Source: Lacipirellula limnantheis (GTDB lineage: Bacteria > Planctomycetota > Planctomycetia > Pirellulales > Lacipirellulaceae). From it: a stretch of DNA of 64,000 nucleotides. Below the pieces are notes generated by a model. It made no database searches and had not been told where the DNA came from. It worked only from the letters and a program-made list of their open reading frames with translations. Location of the stretch: positions 2,428,885 to 2,492,884 of the forward strand of contig NZ_CP036339.1 of assembly GCF_007746075.1 (NCBI RefSeq). The letters run 5' to 3'. Position numbers and translations under genes: made by a program. Each line of letters begins with the position of its first letter. Within the stretch, counting starts at the first letter, position 1. Below are positions 8,573 to 16,591 of this stretch, in pieces.

Positions 8573-8710
8573 GGTTATCTGAACAGTTCGCCAGACTTGC
8601 GAACCCTGTTCGTCGTCGAACGGATCTCTTCTTAGCTGATTGCCCTGCATCCATTCGCCGTTTTTGGCGAATTTTTTCTCGCGCGGCGACGACTGGTGCG
8701 ACCACGGGCC

Positions 8711-8738
8711 TTGACGATCCGTCGTGCTCCCGCACAAT
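8711..8738 (+). promoter_or_regulatory. Candidate promoter for tRNA-Glu
   Basis: TTGACG (8711-8716), 16 bases, then CACAAT (8733-8738), about 70 bases before the tRNA. The -10 is a weak match, so this is tentative. Confidence 0.3.
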
Positions 8739-8808
8739 GCGAGTTTCGTCGCCGGCTGGTCGATAGAACCGTCCCTCCGTCGATCGATCGATGAGAATGT
8801 ATCGCTGC

Positions 8809-8881
8809 GGCCCCGTCGTCTAGAGGCCTAGGACACCGGCCTTTCACGCCGGTAACACGGGTTCGATTCCCGTCGGGGTCA
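8809..8881 (+). tRNA. tRNA-Glu (anticodon UUC)
   Basis: A 73-nt cloverleaf. The acceptor arm GGCCCCG pairs with CGGGGTC (one G-T pair) and is followed by discriminator A. The anticodon stem CCGGC/GCCGG closes the loop CTTTCAC, giving anticodon TTC. The T arm is CACGGGTTCGATTCCCGT-like with the usual GTTCGATTC. CCA is not encoded. It stands alone, with its own terminator at 8884. Confidence 0.97.
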
Positions 8882-8883
8882 CT

Positions 8884-8919
8884 GAGGCCCAGAGTGCGCA
8901 TTCGCGTGCTCTGGGCCTC
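8884..8919 (+). terminator. Hairpin terminator after tRNA-Glu
   Basis: GAGGCCCAGAG (8884-8894) pairs exactly with CTCTGGGCCTC (8909-8919); with the inner bases the stem reaches about 16 bp around an ATTC loop. Only a short T run follows (TTT at 8926-8928), so it may act as a 3'-end-protecting as well as a terminating hairpin. Confidence 0.75.
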
Positions 8920-9045
8920 GCTGCGTTTCAGGCGGACGGGTGATTTAGGATTTCTAATTTTCGATTTCGCGGAGAATGAAACCGCAGAGAGCGCATCAGT
9001 CGAAGTCCTCACAACGGAAATCATCACTAGCAAAGCAGAAATCCT

Positions 9046-10080
9046 TTGCCTGCATACGACGCCATCTTGATTGTCTCATTCGGAGGACCCGAAGGGCCCG
9101 ACGAAGTGATGCCGTTTTTGGAAAACGTTTTGCGCGGCAAGCCGGTGCCGCGTGAGCGCATGCTAGAGGTCGCCGAGCATTACCAGCACTTCGGCGGCGT
9201 TAGCCCCATCAATGAGCAGAACCGCCAGCTGATCGCGGCGTTGGAAACGGAACTAGCGGCAAATGGGCCGCAATTGCCGATCTACTGGGGCAACCGCAAC
9301 TGGCGACCGCTGCTCCCCGAAACGCTCGCCCAGATGGGCCGCGACGGCGTCAATCGGGCGCTGGCGTTCTTCACCAGCGCGTTCAGCTCTTACTCGGGCT
9401 GCCGTCAGTATCGCGAAAACATCGCCGTCGCCCGTGACGAGGTTGGCTCCTCGGCGCCGGAAGTGGACAAACTGCGAGTTTTCTATAATCACCCGGGCTT
9501 CATTGAACCGATGGTGGAGTCCCTCGCCGCCTGTCTGGCGAAGGTCCCGTCAGCCCAGCGAGCCACGGTGAACGTGCTGTTCACGGCGCACAGCATTCCA
9601 CTGTCGATGGCCGCCAATTGCCGCTACGAAGTTCAACTCGCCGAAGCGTGCCGACTAGTCGCTGCGGGCGCTGGTCTGGCTACCGATCAATGGGAACTCG
9701 TCTACCAAAGCCGCAGCGGCTCGCCCCACCAGCCTTGGCTGGAGCCCGACGTCTGTGATCGAATCCGGTCGCTCCAAGCCGCGGGCAGCTTGCACGATCT
9801 CATTATCGTGCCCATTGGATTCATCTCCGATCATATGGAAGTGCTCTTCGACCTCGACACCGAGGCCCGCCAGCTGTGCGAGCAGCTCGACGTTCGGATG
9901 CAGCGGGCGGCGACCGTCGGCGTTCATCCGCGGTTTATCCGCATGATCCGCGAACTGATTGTCGAACGCATCGACGGCGCCGCTGAAAGGCCCGCATTGG
10001 GGTCGCTTGGCGCCAGTCATGACGTTTGTCCGGCCGATTGCTGTCTCTACGCCCCTCAGCGGCCCGCCAGCGGGGGCTGA
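9046..10080 (+). CDS. hemH: Ferrochelatase (proto- or coproporphyrin type)
   Basis: Inserts ferrous iron into a porphyrin in the last steps of haem synthesis. 344 residues. The N-terminus YDAILIVSFGGPEGPDEV, the SAFSSYSGCRQYRE segment, the active-site histidine in FTAHSIPLSM and the late DHMEVLFDLD glutamate are all conserved. Starts at TTG 9046; no ATG fits the conserved N-terminus and the ribosome site is weak. The C-terminus carries a Cys cluster (C328, C332, C333) plus C119 in the SSYSGC segment, recalling the [2Fe-2S]-binding ferrochelatases of actinobacteria, though the spacing differs. Whether the substrate is proto- or coproporphyrin cannot be decided here. Confidence 0.94.
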   Translation: MPAYDAILIVSFGGPEGPDEVMPFLENVLRGKPVPRERMLEVAEHYQHFGGVSPINEQNRQLIAALETELAANGPQLPIYWGNRNWRPLLPETLAQMGRDGVNRALAFFTSAFSSYSGCRQYRENIAVARDEVGSSAPEVDKLRVFYNHPGFIEPMVESLAACLAKVPSAQRATVNVLFTAHSIPLSMAANCRYEVQLAEACRLVAAGAGLATDQWELVYQSRSGSPHQPWLEPDVCDRIRSLQAAGSLHDLIIVPIGFISDHMEVLFDLDTEARQLCEQLDVRMQRAATVGVHPRFIRMIRELIVERIDGAAERPALGSLGASHDVCPADCCLYAPQRPASGG

Positions 10081-10162
10081 TGACAGCCACTTCGAAGATG
10101 TAGAATTCTAGGAAGGGCCAATGGCGCCCCCATGGAATTACCTGATCAATTGGAGTGGAAGC

Positions 10163-10462
10163 ATGAAGTTCACCTACACGTTCGCGCTGGTCGCCGCCCT
10201 CGTCGGCATGGTTGGCTGCAGTGACAACACGAAGAAGCAAACCGACGAGGCTGTGAAGGAATCGACCGAAGCATTGAAGGCCGCCGCCGACGACGCGAAA
10301 GCGGCCGGCGAAAAGGCTGTCGAGGACACCAAGGCCGCGGCCGATGCCGCCGTCGAAGCGACGAAAGACGCGGCCGCGGGCGCCGCGGACGCAGCTAAGG
10401 ATGCCGCCGACGCCGCGAAGGACGCCGCCGACAAGGCTGCTGAAGCCGTGAAGAAAGAGTAA
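10163..10462 (+). CDS. Ala-rich helical small lipoprotein
   Basis: 99 residues. A hydrophobic signal (KFTYTFALVAALVGMVG) leads to Cys19-20 region GCSDN, which looks like a lipoprotein signal peptide, although the residue three before Cys is Met rather than Leu. The rest is a long charged Ala/Lys/Asp/Glu helix with repeated DAAKDAADAAK-type words, like LEA or YtxH-type proteins and apolipoprotein-like repeats. The ATG at 10163 is preferred over an upstream one at 10121 because GGAG lies seven bases before it. Expected in the periplasm, lipid-anchored. Role unknown; a stress or envelope-spacing function is only a guess. Ends at a strong terminator. Confidence 0.8.
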   Translation: MKFTYTFALVAALVGMVGCSDNTKKQTDEAVKESTEALKAAADDAKAAGEKAVEDTKAAADAAVEATKDAAAGAADAAKDAADAAKDAADKAAEAVKKE

Positions 10463-10490
10463 GCCGCGAAACATCGCGAGGTGTACTTGA

Positions 10491-10525
10491 GAGCCGGGGC
10501 GTCGACCGTCGCCCCGGCTCTTATT
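10491..10525. terminator. Terminator shared by the lipoprotein and hydrolase genes
   Basis: GAGCCGGGGC (10491-10500) and GCCCCGGCTC (10511-10520) form a perfect 10-bp stem with a 10-base loop, followed by TTATT on plus. It separates two convergent genes and may serve both. Confidence 0.8.
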
Positions 10526-10537
10526 GCAAACCGGCGC

Positions 10538-11188
10538 CTAGTTGGCGCGGAAGCCGACGATCGGCCCGTTGCCGGGAGGCGACTCTTTCGCCAGCGAGCT
10601 GACTTGTTTGAACTCGGGCGTGCCTGCCCGTTCGCACCATTCGAAGATCGCGGCCTCGGTTGTCGTGATCACTACGCCCGACGCTTCCATCCGCCGCAGC
10701 CCGACTTCGTGATCGATCGGCCAGCGCGTGCCGACGGCGTCGGCGGCGACGTAGACCTGGTAGCCGCCGGCGAGCAGATCGAACGCCGTCTGCGCGACGC
10801 AGACGTGCGTCTCGATGCCGCAGAGCAGGATGCGCTCAACGTTCTCGGCCCGCCACAGCGAAAACAACTCGCCGCATCCTCCGGCGCTGAACGCGAGTTT
10901 CGCGTGCGCCGGCGCCGCGATCCGCTCTGCCAGGCAGGGTTCGGTCGCGCCGAGTCGCTCGGGGTACTGTTCGGTCACCGCCGTGCGGACGCTCAAGATG
11001 TTGGCGCCATCGAGCAGCCGGCGGCAATTCCAAATGATCCGCGCAGCGTCGGGCACAACCTTTAGTAGCCGCTCCTGGGCGTCGATCAGCAGCAGCCCCG
11101 TGTCGCAGGGCCGCATCAACTCCGTGCTCCGCGGCAACGGGGCAGGGGAGTGGCCAACGGGCGTCGAGTGTGCGTGTGCGTCGCTCAT
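10538..11188 (-). CDS. Isochorismatase-family cysteine hydrolase
   Basis: 216 residues of the isochorismatase-like fold (YcaC/nicotinamidase relatives). The acid of the catalytic triad is D36 in GLLLIDAQERL, the lysine is in HAKLAFSAGG, and the nucleophile is the Cys of ILLCGIETHVCV. Lacks a fused carrier domain. The first 24 residues are His/Pro-rich and dispensable-looking; M25 (MRPCDTGLLLID) is an alternative start. Substrate unknown; family members hydrolyse amides or vinyl ethers. Convergent with the lipoprotein gene and divergent from hslV. Confidence 0.88.
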   Translation of the reverse strand: MSDAHAHSTPVGHSPAPLPRSTELMRPCDTGLLLIDAQERLLKVVPDAARIIWNCRRLLDGANILSVRTAVTEQYPERLGATEPCLAERIAAPAHAKLAFSAGGCGELFSLWRAENVERILLCGIETHVCVAQTAFDLLAGGYQVYVAADAVGTRWPIDHEVGLRRMEASGVVITTTEAAIFEWCERAGTPEFKQVSSLAKESPPGNGPIVGFRAN

Positions 11189-11209
11189 CCCTCCAAAGAT
11201 ACCGCCCCA

Positions 11210-11289
11210 CTAGCCGGACCGCCACGCGGCTCGGGCGAGGCGCCGAACGAGTCGCCACTTCGCCCGGAGGCAAGTGTGCCTCCGGCTAG
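11210..11289. repeat. CTAGCCGGA-bounded palindromic element (copy 1)
   Basis: Begins with CTAGCCGGA (11210-11218) and ends with its complement TCCGGCTAG (11281-11289); an inner hairpin GGAGGC/GCCTCC lies at 11266-11283. The left arm CTAGCCGGACCGCCACGC matches a second copy at 25948. Located between divergent hydrolase and hslV. Confidence 0.55.
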
Positions 11290-11381
11290 CATCCAGCATC
11301 CCGCCCCTTCCTCCTTCCCCCCTCCGCCTCCCCCCCTCACAATAAAGGGTTCCCACCTTTCCACAGACGCCAGCAACCGCC

Positions 11382-11915
11382 ATGAAATTCCGCTCGACCA
11401 CAATCCTCACCGTTCGTCACAAGGGGCGCGTCGCCATGGGCGGCGACGGGCAGGTGACGATGGGCCAAACAGTCGTCAAAAGCGATGCCGTGAAAATCCG
11501 CCGGCTGATGGATGGCCAGGTACTCGTCGGCTTCGCCGGCGCCGCGGCCGACGCCTTTGCCTTGATGGAACGCCTCGAAGCAAAGCTCAAGGATTATCCG
11601 GCGAATGTGCCACGCGCCGCGACCGAACTCGCGAAGGAGTGGCGGATGGACCGCGCCCTGCGGCGGCTCGAAGCATTGGTCGCCGTGGTCGACGCCAAGA
11701 ACACGCTCCTCCTCTCCGGCACCGGCGACGTGATCCAACCGAGCGACGGCGTCCTCGGCATCGGCTCGGGCGGCAACTACGCCCTCTCGGCCGCGCGGGC
11801 GTTGATCAACCATAGCTCGCTGGGCGCCGCGGAAATAGTGCGCCACTCGCTCGACATCGCCGGCGAGATCTGCGTTTACTCCAACCGCAACATCGTGATC
11901 GAAGAACTCTCGTGA
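11382..11915 (+). CDS. hslV: ATP-dependent protease peptidase subunit HslV
   Basis: Proteasome-like threonine peptidase that forms a double hexamer capped by HslU. 177 residues, usual length. After processing of MKFRS the catalytic threonine (T6 of [23 protein letters not shown]) would be N-terminal. [14 protein letters not shown] and the C-terminal NIVIEEL are typical. The last codons overlap hslU: the hslU GTG (11912) shares bases with the hslV TGA, so the two are translationally coupled. Cytoplasmic. Confidence 0.97.
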   Translation: MKFRSTTILTVRHKGRVAMGGDGQVTMGQTVVKSDAVKIRRLMDGQVLVGFAGAAADAFALMERLEAKLKDYPANVPRAATELAKEWRMDRALRRLEALVAVVDAKNTLLLSGTGDVIQPSDGVLGIGSGGNYALSAARALINHSSLGAAEIVRHSLDIAGEICVYSNRNIVIEELS

Positions 11916-13258
11916 AGCACCTCACTCCCCGCGAAATCGTCACCGAGCTCGATCGCCACATCGTCGGCCAGGCCAACGCCAAGCGCGCCGTCGCGATCGC
12001 GCTGCGCAATCGCTGGCGTCGGCAGCAGCTCGACGACGATCTCCGCAAGGAAGTCGGCCCGAAGAACATCTTGATGATCGGCCCGACCGGCGTCGGCAAG
12101 ACCGAGATCGCCCGTCGCCTGGCCCGACTCACCGGCGCGCCGTTCATCAAGGTCGAGGCGTCGAAGTACACCGAGGTCGGCTACTACGGCCGCGACGTCG
12201 AGAGCATGGTCCGCGAACTGATCGAAAACGCCATCGGCCTCGTCCGTGAATCGGAGCTCGCCGAGGTCGAGGAAGAGGCAAAGCGCCGTGTGACGGAACG
12301 GCTGCTCGATCTGCTTGCCCCCGCGCCCACGACGATCGAGGTCGCTGTCGATCAGCCTGAAGATCCCAATCGCTACGAACGCACCCGGGAAAAGATGCGG
12401 GCGATGCTGCTTGGCGGCGAACTCGAAACACGCCAGGTCGAGATAAAGATCGAACAAAAAACGCAAGCGATGGTGATCCCCGGCATGGGCGGCCCGGGGA
12501 ACGATCACATGGACATCGACTTTCAAGGAATGCTCGAAAAAATCATTCCCAAGAATTACGTTCGACGTACGCTGACCGTTGCCGAGGCGCGCCGCGTCCT
12601 GTTCGAGCAGGAATGCGAAGCGCTGATCGACAAGGAAAAGGTCAACGCCAAGGCGGTCGAACTCGCCGAACAGACGGGCATGATCTTCATCGACGAGATC
12701 GACAAGGTCGTCGCCAGCGAAGGGGGCCGCGGCGCCGACGTCTCGCGTCAAGGCGTGCAACGCGACCTGCTCCCGATCGTGGAGGGGACCACCGTCCAAA
12801 CCCGCTACGGCTACATCAAGACCGACCACATCCTGTTCGTCGCGGCGGGGGCGTTTCACTCGACGAAGCCTTCCGACCTAATGCCCGAACTGCAGGGGCG
12901 ATTCCCGATTCGCGTTGAGCTGGAAGATCTCACGAAAGAAGACTTTGTCCGCATCCTCGCCGAACCGCGGAATTCGCTCACCCGGCAGTACGCCGCGCTG
13001 ATGAAAACCGAAGGGGTCGAGGTCGTCTTCACGGAAGACGCCGTCGCCGCGCTGGCCGACTACGCCTACCGCGTGAACCAGTCGACGCAGAACATCGGCG
13101 CCCGTCGGTTGCATACGATCATGGAGCGACTGCTGGAGGAGCTCTCCTTCGAGGCCCCCGAAATGCACATGGGCCGCGTCGAAATCAACGCCGCGTACGT
13201 ACGTGAGCGGCTGGATGAGATCGCCCAAGACGAGGATCTCAGTAAGTTCATTTTGTAG
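11912..13258 (+). CDS. hslU: ATP-dependent protease ATPase subunit HslU
   Basis: AAA+ unfoldase that feeds HslV. 448 residues, full length. [17 protein letters not shown] start, Walker A GPTGVGKT at 57-64, Walker B MIFIDEID at 257-264, the I-domain (about 110-245) and the C-terminal activating tail ending [12 protein letters not shown] start inside the hslV stop (GTGA overlap). Followed by a palindromic spacer, then tsaE convergent. Confidence 0.97.
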   Translation: MKHLTPREIVTELDRHIVGQANAKRAVAIALRNRWRRQQLDDDLRKEVGPKNILMIGPTGVGKTEIARRLARLTGAPFIKVEASKYTEVGYYGRDVESMVRELIENAIGLVRESELAEVEEEAKRRVTERLLDLLAPAPTTIEVAVDQPEDPNRYERTREKMRAMLLGGELETRQVEIKIEQKTQAMVIPGMGGPGNDHMDIDFQGMLEKIIPKNYVRRTLTVAEARRVLFEQECEALIDKEKVNAKAVELAEQTGMIFIDEIDKVVASEGGRGADVSRQGVQRDLLPIVEGTTVQTRYGYIKTDHILFVAAGAFHSTKPSDLMPELQGRFPIRVELEDLTKEDFVRILAEPRNSLTRQYAALMKTEGVEVVFTEDAVAALADYAYRVNQSTQNIGARRLHTIMERLLEELSFEAPEMHMGRVEINAAYVRERLDEIAQDEDLSKFIL

Positions 13259-13361
13259 ATGAATGCATTGTCTTTCCGGCACCCTCCGCCTGGAGGGAGC
13301 AACGAGCACGGTCGCCAGCGGCGATCGAGCGCAGGCGCTAGTCCGTGCAAAGCACAGGGCG

Positions 13362-13432
13362 GGGGAGGGGGGAGAGCCCTGGTACATGCTTCAGTCACCC
13401 CTCCCTAACCCTCCCCCTCAAGGGGAGGGGAC
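13362..13432. repeat. Purine/pyrimidine quasi-palindrome at the hslU-tsaE junction
   Basis: GCGGGGGAGGGGGGAGAG (from 13362) faces CCCTCCCTAACCCTCCCCC and then GGGGAGGGG (to 13430). The G-rich left part and C-rich right part can pair, and the right part also folds on itself (CCCCCTC/AAGGGGAGGGG). It sits between convergent hslU and tsaE ends and may act as a bidirectional stop. Confidence 0.5.
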
Positions 13433-13445
13433 CAGAGGAATTCAA

Positions 13446-13919
13446 TTAGCGAAGCGATCGTGAGATTGCTTCGACGATTGCAGCAATCCCCTTCCCGCGC
13501 GCCGCCAGCGTAAACTGCCGCGACGTCTCCCCCACCGCCTCGCAACGAATCTCCACATACTCCCGCGGCAAACAGCGCTCCACGCGGTCGGCCCACTCGA
13601 CGAACGTCACTCCGTTCGACTCAAAGTATTCTTCCGGCCCGAGCTCAATGAACTCGTCGTCGTCGCGCAGCCGGTAAGCGTCGAAGTGATAGATCGGCAG
13701 CCGCCCCTGGTATTCGTTCACGAGCACGAACGTCGGACTCGTCGCCGCTTCGCGCGGCACGCCATGGGCCGCAGCGAACGCCTGCACCAGCCGCGTCTTC
13801 CCGGCGCCCAGCGTACCGATGAGCGCGACCGTTGTTCCGCCAGGCAGCGTCGCGGCGAGCGCAGCGCCGAGGCGTTCGGTATCGGCCTCGCTCGTCGTTA
13901 AGAAATCGAACGTATCCAT
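13446..13919 (-). CDS. tsaE: tRNA threonylcarbamoyladenosine biosynthesis ATPase TsaE
   Basis: P-loop ATPase of the TsaBDE complex that makes t6A37 in ANN-decoding tRNAs. 157 residues from the ATG at 13919. Walker A GTLGAGKT, the SPTFVLVNEYQG segment, the YHFDAYRL motif and the VEWADRV motif are all there. The frame runs 23 codons further upstream, but those codons come from a palindromic repeat, so the internal ATG (MDTFDFLTTSEADTERLG) is preferred. Downstream of thiL on the same strand. Confidence 0.93.
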   Translation of the reverse strand: MDTFDFLTTSEADTERLGAALAATLPGGTTVALIGTLGAGKTRLVQAFAAAHGVPREAATSPTFVLVNEYQGRLPIYHFDAYRLRDDDEFIELGPEEYFESNGVTFVEWADRVERCLPREYVEIRCEAVGETSRQFTLAARGKGIAAIVEAISRSLR

Positions 13920-13944
13920 CAACGTCTCGTGTTCAAAATGGTAG

Positions 13945-14026
13945 CCGCGGGTCAACGACCCTCCGGAGCGGCGCACGCTAGGCTCCAATTCTTCTAACGT
14001 TCCGCTCCGGCAGGTCGTTGACCTGC
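13945..14026. repeat. GGGTCAACGACC palindromic element (copy 1)
   Basis: The left arm CCGCGGGTCAACGACC plus CTCCGGAGCGG (13945-13971) is matched by the right arm CCGCTCCGG plus CAGGTCGTTGACCTGCGG (14002-14028), with about 30 bases between. It fills the thiL-tsaE spacer. Related sequences lie at 15359-15441 and 27363-27389. Confidence 0.6.
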
Positions 14027-14028
14027 GG

Positions 14029-15012
14029 TTAGTGGCGGTAGCCGCTCGCGTCGAGCGGCGTCAAGCGACGTTCGGCGCCCATCTGCCACAATCCCGCGTG
14101 CGTCACGCACTCGCCGATAAACGTCACCGGCACGCCGAGCGGTTGCTCTCGCACGATTTGTTCCGCTACCTCCGGCGCCGCCGTCAGCAGCAATTCAAAA
14201 TCTTCGCCGTCGCCCAGCGCATGTTCAAGCGGCGTCGCCCGATCGCACGCCGACAGCTTCACGGCATCGGCGGAGATGGGAATCTGGTCGAGCCGCAGCG
14301 CCACGCCGCAATCGCTCGCCGCCGCCAATCGCGAGGCGTCCAGCGCTAAGCCATCGCTGATATCCATCCCCGCGCTCAGCTCGTAGCGCTCATTGAGCAG
14401 CAGTCCCTCCCGCACCCGCGGCTCCACCCGTAGATGCCGGCCCAAAATGCTGCCGCCGAGAGCGCCCGTCACTAGCACATAATCGCCCGGCCTTGCTCCG
14501 CTGCGAGTCAACGGTCCATGCACGGTCGCCCGCCCTAACGCCGTAATTGAGATTGCCAACGGCCCATCCCAGGAATTCGTATCGCCTCCCGCAATCGCGA
14601 CATTGAATTGCTCCGCCAGCGGCAACATCCCGCGATAGAGTTCGATCGCGAGCTGCTTCCCATCGCGCCCGCCGCAGCCCTTCCGCGGCAGCACGAGCGA
14701 CACCACCGCCGCCACCGGTTCCGCCGCCATCGCTGCGAGGTCGCTGAGGTTGACGCCGAGCGCCTTGTGGCCGACGAGCCGTGGATCGGTTTCGGCCAGA
14801 ATGAAATCGACCTCGTCGGTGACTGCATCAGTCGTCACCACGAGGTCGCCATTCGTCGGCCAGTGCAGCACGGCCGCATCGTCCCCGATCCCGATCCGCA
14901 GCAGCGGATGGGGGGGAAGATTTTCACTTAGCCAGCGAACAAGCTCAAGTTCCACGCTGTCCTCAGGTTTCGATGCGCCGCTTCCTAAATCGCGCTCATT
15001 ACCCAGTATCAC
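14029..15012 (-). CDS. thiL: Thiamine-monophosphate kinase
   Basis: Phosphorylates thiamine monophosphate to thiamine pyrophosphate. Up to 327 residues. The PurM-like fold motifs are clear: GIGDDAAVL near 40-48, TTDAVTDEVDF, GVNLSDLAAMAAEP, GGDTNSWDG, SAGMDISDGLALDASRLA and GDGEDFELLLT. The called GTG at 15012 gives a polar lead of about 20 residues; a second GTG just before ELELVRWL would give the shorter N-terminus usual in the family. Upstream of tsaE; divergent from the second csrA. Confidence 0.93.
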   Translation of the reverse strand: MILGNERDLGSGASKPEDSVELELVRWLSENLPPHPLLRIGIGDDAAVLHWPTNGDLVVTTDAVTDEVDFILAETDPRLVGHKALGVNLSDLAAMAAEPVAAVVSLVLPRKGCGGRDGKQLAIELYRGMLPLAEQFNVAIAGGDTNSWDGPLAISITALGRATVHGPLTRSGARPGDYVLVTGALGGSILGRHLRVEPRVREGLLLNERYELSAGMDISDGLALDASRLAAASDCGVALRLDQIPISADAVKLSACDRATPLEHALGDGEDFELLLTAAPEVAEQIVREQPLGVPVTFIGECVTHAGLWQMGAERRLTPLDASGYRH

Positions 15013-15152
15013 AAGCGGCGCCGGCGGCGAATAGGCGGTTTGTCGCCGCTAAACGCTTGCAAACCCCTGCCGGCGCCACTACCGTTAGTTGCATGAGGCG
15101 GGCCTGTAGGCCCAACTCGCAGCCCGCGCCGGGCGAGATGGAGATCCCCAAC

Positions 15153-15356
15153 GTGCTGGTCGTCTCTCGAAAAATCGGCGAGCGAATTCTCATCGGCGAC
15201 AAGATCGCCGTCACCGTGGTGAAAGTCTCGGGCGGAGCGGTGCGCCTCGGCATCGAGGCGCCGGCCGAGCTCGCCGTGATGCGCGAAGAGCTAGCGCTCG
15301 AAATCGAAGAGGCCGAAAAGGCCGCGCTCGACGAAACGCAGATCTTCCAGAAGTAG
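15153..15356 (+). CDS. csrA: Carbon storage regulator CsrA (copy 2)
   Basis: Second CsrA paralogue, 67 residues. Starting at GTG 15153 gives MLVVSRKIGERILIGDKIAVTVVKVSGGAVRLGIEAP-like sequence, the canonical family N-terminus, with GGAG (15140-15143) nine bases upstream. The ATG at 15138 would add five residues and remove that spacing. The helix region VMREELALEIEEAEKAAL is more acidic than in copy 1. It stands alone on the plus strand between minus-strand genes thiL and the FtsQ-like gene. Confidence 0.93.
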   Translation: MLVVSRKIGERILIGDKIAVTVVKVSGGAVRLGIEAPAELAVMREELALEIEEAEKAALDETQIFQK

Positions 15357-15358
15357 TT

Positions 15359-15441
15359 GCTGGCCAACGATCTGCCGGAGCGGAAGTCGCAAGGCAGAGC
15401 GTTCTTGAACAGCGTTCCAGCGGCTCGTTGAGCCGCGGCTA
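15359..15441. repeat. GGGTCAACGACC palindromic element (copy 2, degenerate)
   Basis: The left arm GGCCAACGATCTGCCGGAGCGG (split: 15362-15383) and the right arm TTCCAGCGGCTCG then TTGAGCCGCGGCTA (15413-15441) are imperfect inverted copies related to the element at 13945. It lies between the convergent csrA copy 2 and FtsQ-like genes and overlaps the last codon of the latter. Confidence 0.45.
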
Positions 15442-16458
15442 CTTCACCACCTCTCCCTCGGGCTTGCTGACCATCCGCGCCGCTGGCTTCTTGACCATCC
15501 GCGGGCCGACCTGCAAACCGCCGCGGACGTTCACCGATCCCGGCGAGTCGATTGAATCGAGCGGCCCGTACTGTTTGACGCACTCGTGGAGCCGCTGCAA
15601 CTTCACGGCGAACGCATCGTCCCCCGGAACCCGCGCTTGGGGCGCCGGCCCCCACTGTATGCGGGTGCCGCCGCGAGCAATCAGCTCGTAGACGAAGTAT
15701 TGCTGAGACCCAGAGACTTCCGGGCGCGTTGACGGCGTGATCTCCTGCAGGTGAAGCGCTTCCCACACGTCGCCGAGCAGGGCGGCAATCTCGACGGCGC
15801 CGCCCACGCGCGGGTCTTCCCACCGCTGTCCCACCGGCGGTTGGCCGACGATCCCTGTGATTCGCGGCAAGTACTGCCGGCGAATCAGCGGCACATCTTC
15901 CGACGGGAGGTGAACGCCCCGATTGTCGACCGGCAGCAGGAGGCGCGTTTCGGCGAATGGGGTTTCGATGACGGCCACCGGCTGGCGATACGTCACGTCA
16001 ACCTGCACTCCCGCGGGCACCAGCTTCTCGATGCGATCGACGGACGCGATCCACGGATGCAGGGCGAACGCATTCTTCACCGTTTCAGGGAACGCTGGAT
16101 CAAGCAGCGAGAGACGCCGGTCTAGTCCCGCGGTGTGAATCACCTGACCGCGCACGTCGGCGACGATCCACGCGGGGGGCTGGGTCATGACGATGCGGTC
16201 GGCCGGGATTAGGTAACGCTCCCGTGCGGCGACAATCGGCGCCGCGCTTCGCCAGACCGCCTGGGCGCCCCACGCCAGCAACCCGACGACGCCGATGACC
16301 ACGAGCGCTTTGCCGCGACGGCGGCCCAGGGCGTCGACGATCGCCGGGCGAAAGCCGGCGGGCGTTAGAGTCTCTTCGTCGTCGATGGCGACGACTTTAG
16401 ACCGCTTCGACTTCGGCTTCGGTTCGACTGGATCGACTTTAGAGTTCTTGCGCGCCAA
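15439..16458 (-). CDS. FtsQ/DivIB-like POTRA-domain membrane protein
   Basis: 339 residues. A basic, Lys/Pro-rich cytoplasmic head (1-50) is followed by one TM helix (about 51-68, ALVVIGVVGLLAWGAQAV). The extracytoplasmic part begins with a POTRA-like module: PETVKNAFALHPWIASVDRIEKLVPAGVQVDVTYRQPVAVI shows the hPWV..V.r..P..l.V.v.eR.PvA pattern of FtsQ. It continues with LLPVDNRGVHLPSED and YLPRITGI, matching the beta-domain of FtsQ/DivIB. FtsQ normally links FtsBL and FtsZ-ring divisome parts to septal wall synthesis. Downstream of murB, as in classic dcw clusters. Assignment rests on pattern and context; the exact role is not known in planctomycetes. Confidence 0.72.
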   Translation of the reverse strand: MARKNSKVDPVEPKPKSKRSKVVAIDDEETLTPAGFRPAIVDALGRRRGKALVVIGVVGLLAWGAQAVWRSAAPIVAARERYLIPADRIVMTQPPAWIVADVRGQVIHTAGLDRRLSLLDPAFPETVKNAFALHPWIASVDRIEKLVPAGVQVDVTYRQPVAVIETPFAETRLLLPVDNRGVHLPSEDVPLIRRQYLPRITGIVGQPPVGQRWEDPRVGGAVEIAALLGDVWEALHLQEITPSTRPEVSGSQQYFVYELIARGGTRIQWGPAPQARVPGDDAFAVKLQRLHECVKQYGPLDSIDSPGSVNVRGGLQVGPRMVKKPAARMVSKPEGEVVK

Positions 16459-16491
16459 GGGACACCGCCATCCGTTGCAGGTGTTCTGATC

Positions 16492-16578
16492 CAGCCCCGG
16501 GCTCCGCCCGGGGGTCGGTTTCCATGCCGTTCATGTCATCCGTTACGTAACGCGGCCCCCCGGCGGAGCCGAGGGCTG
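16492..16578. repeat. REP-like inverted pair (copy 1)
   Basis: CAGCCCCGGGCTCCGCCCGG (16492-16511, continuing GGGTCGG) faces CCCCCCGGCGGAGCCGAGGG (16556-16575, then CTG). Each arm is itself a palindrome, and the two arms are inverted relative to each other with about 37 bases between. Same design at 35417-35502 and 51125-51207. Fills the murB to FtsQ-like spacer. Confidence 0.75.
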
Positions 16579-16591
16579 AAGCAACCGCCGC

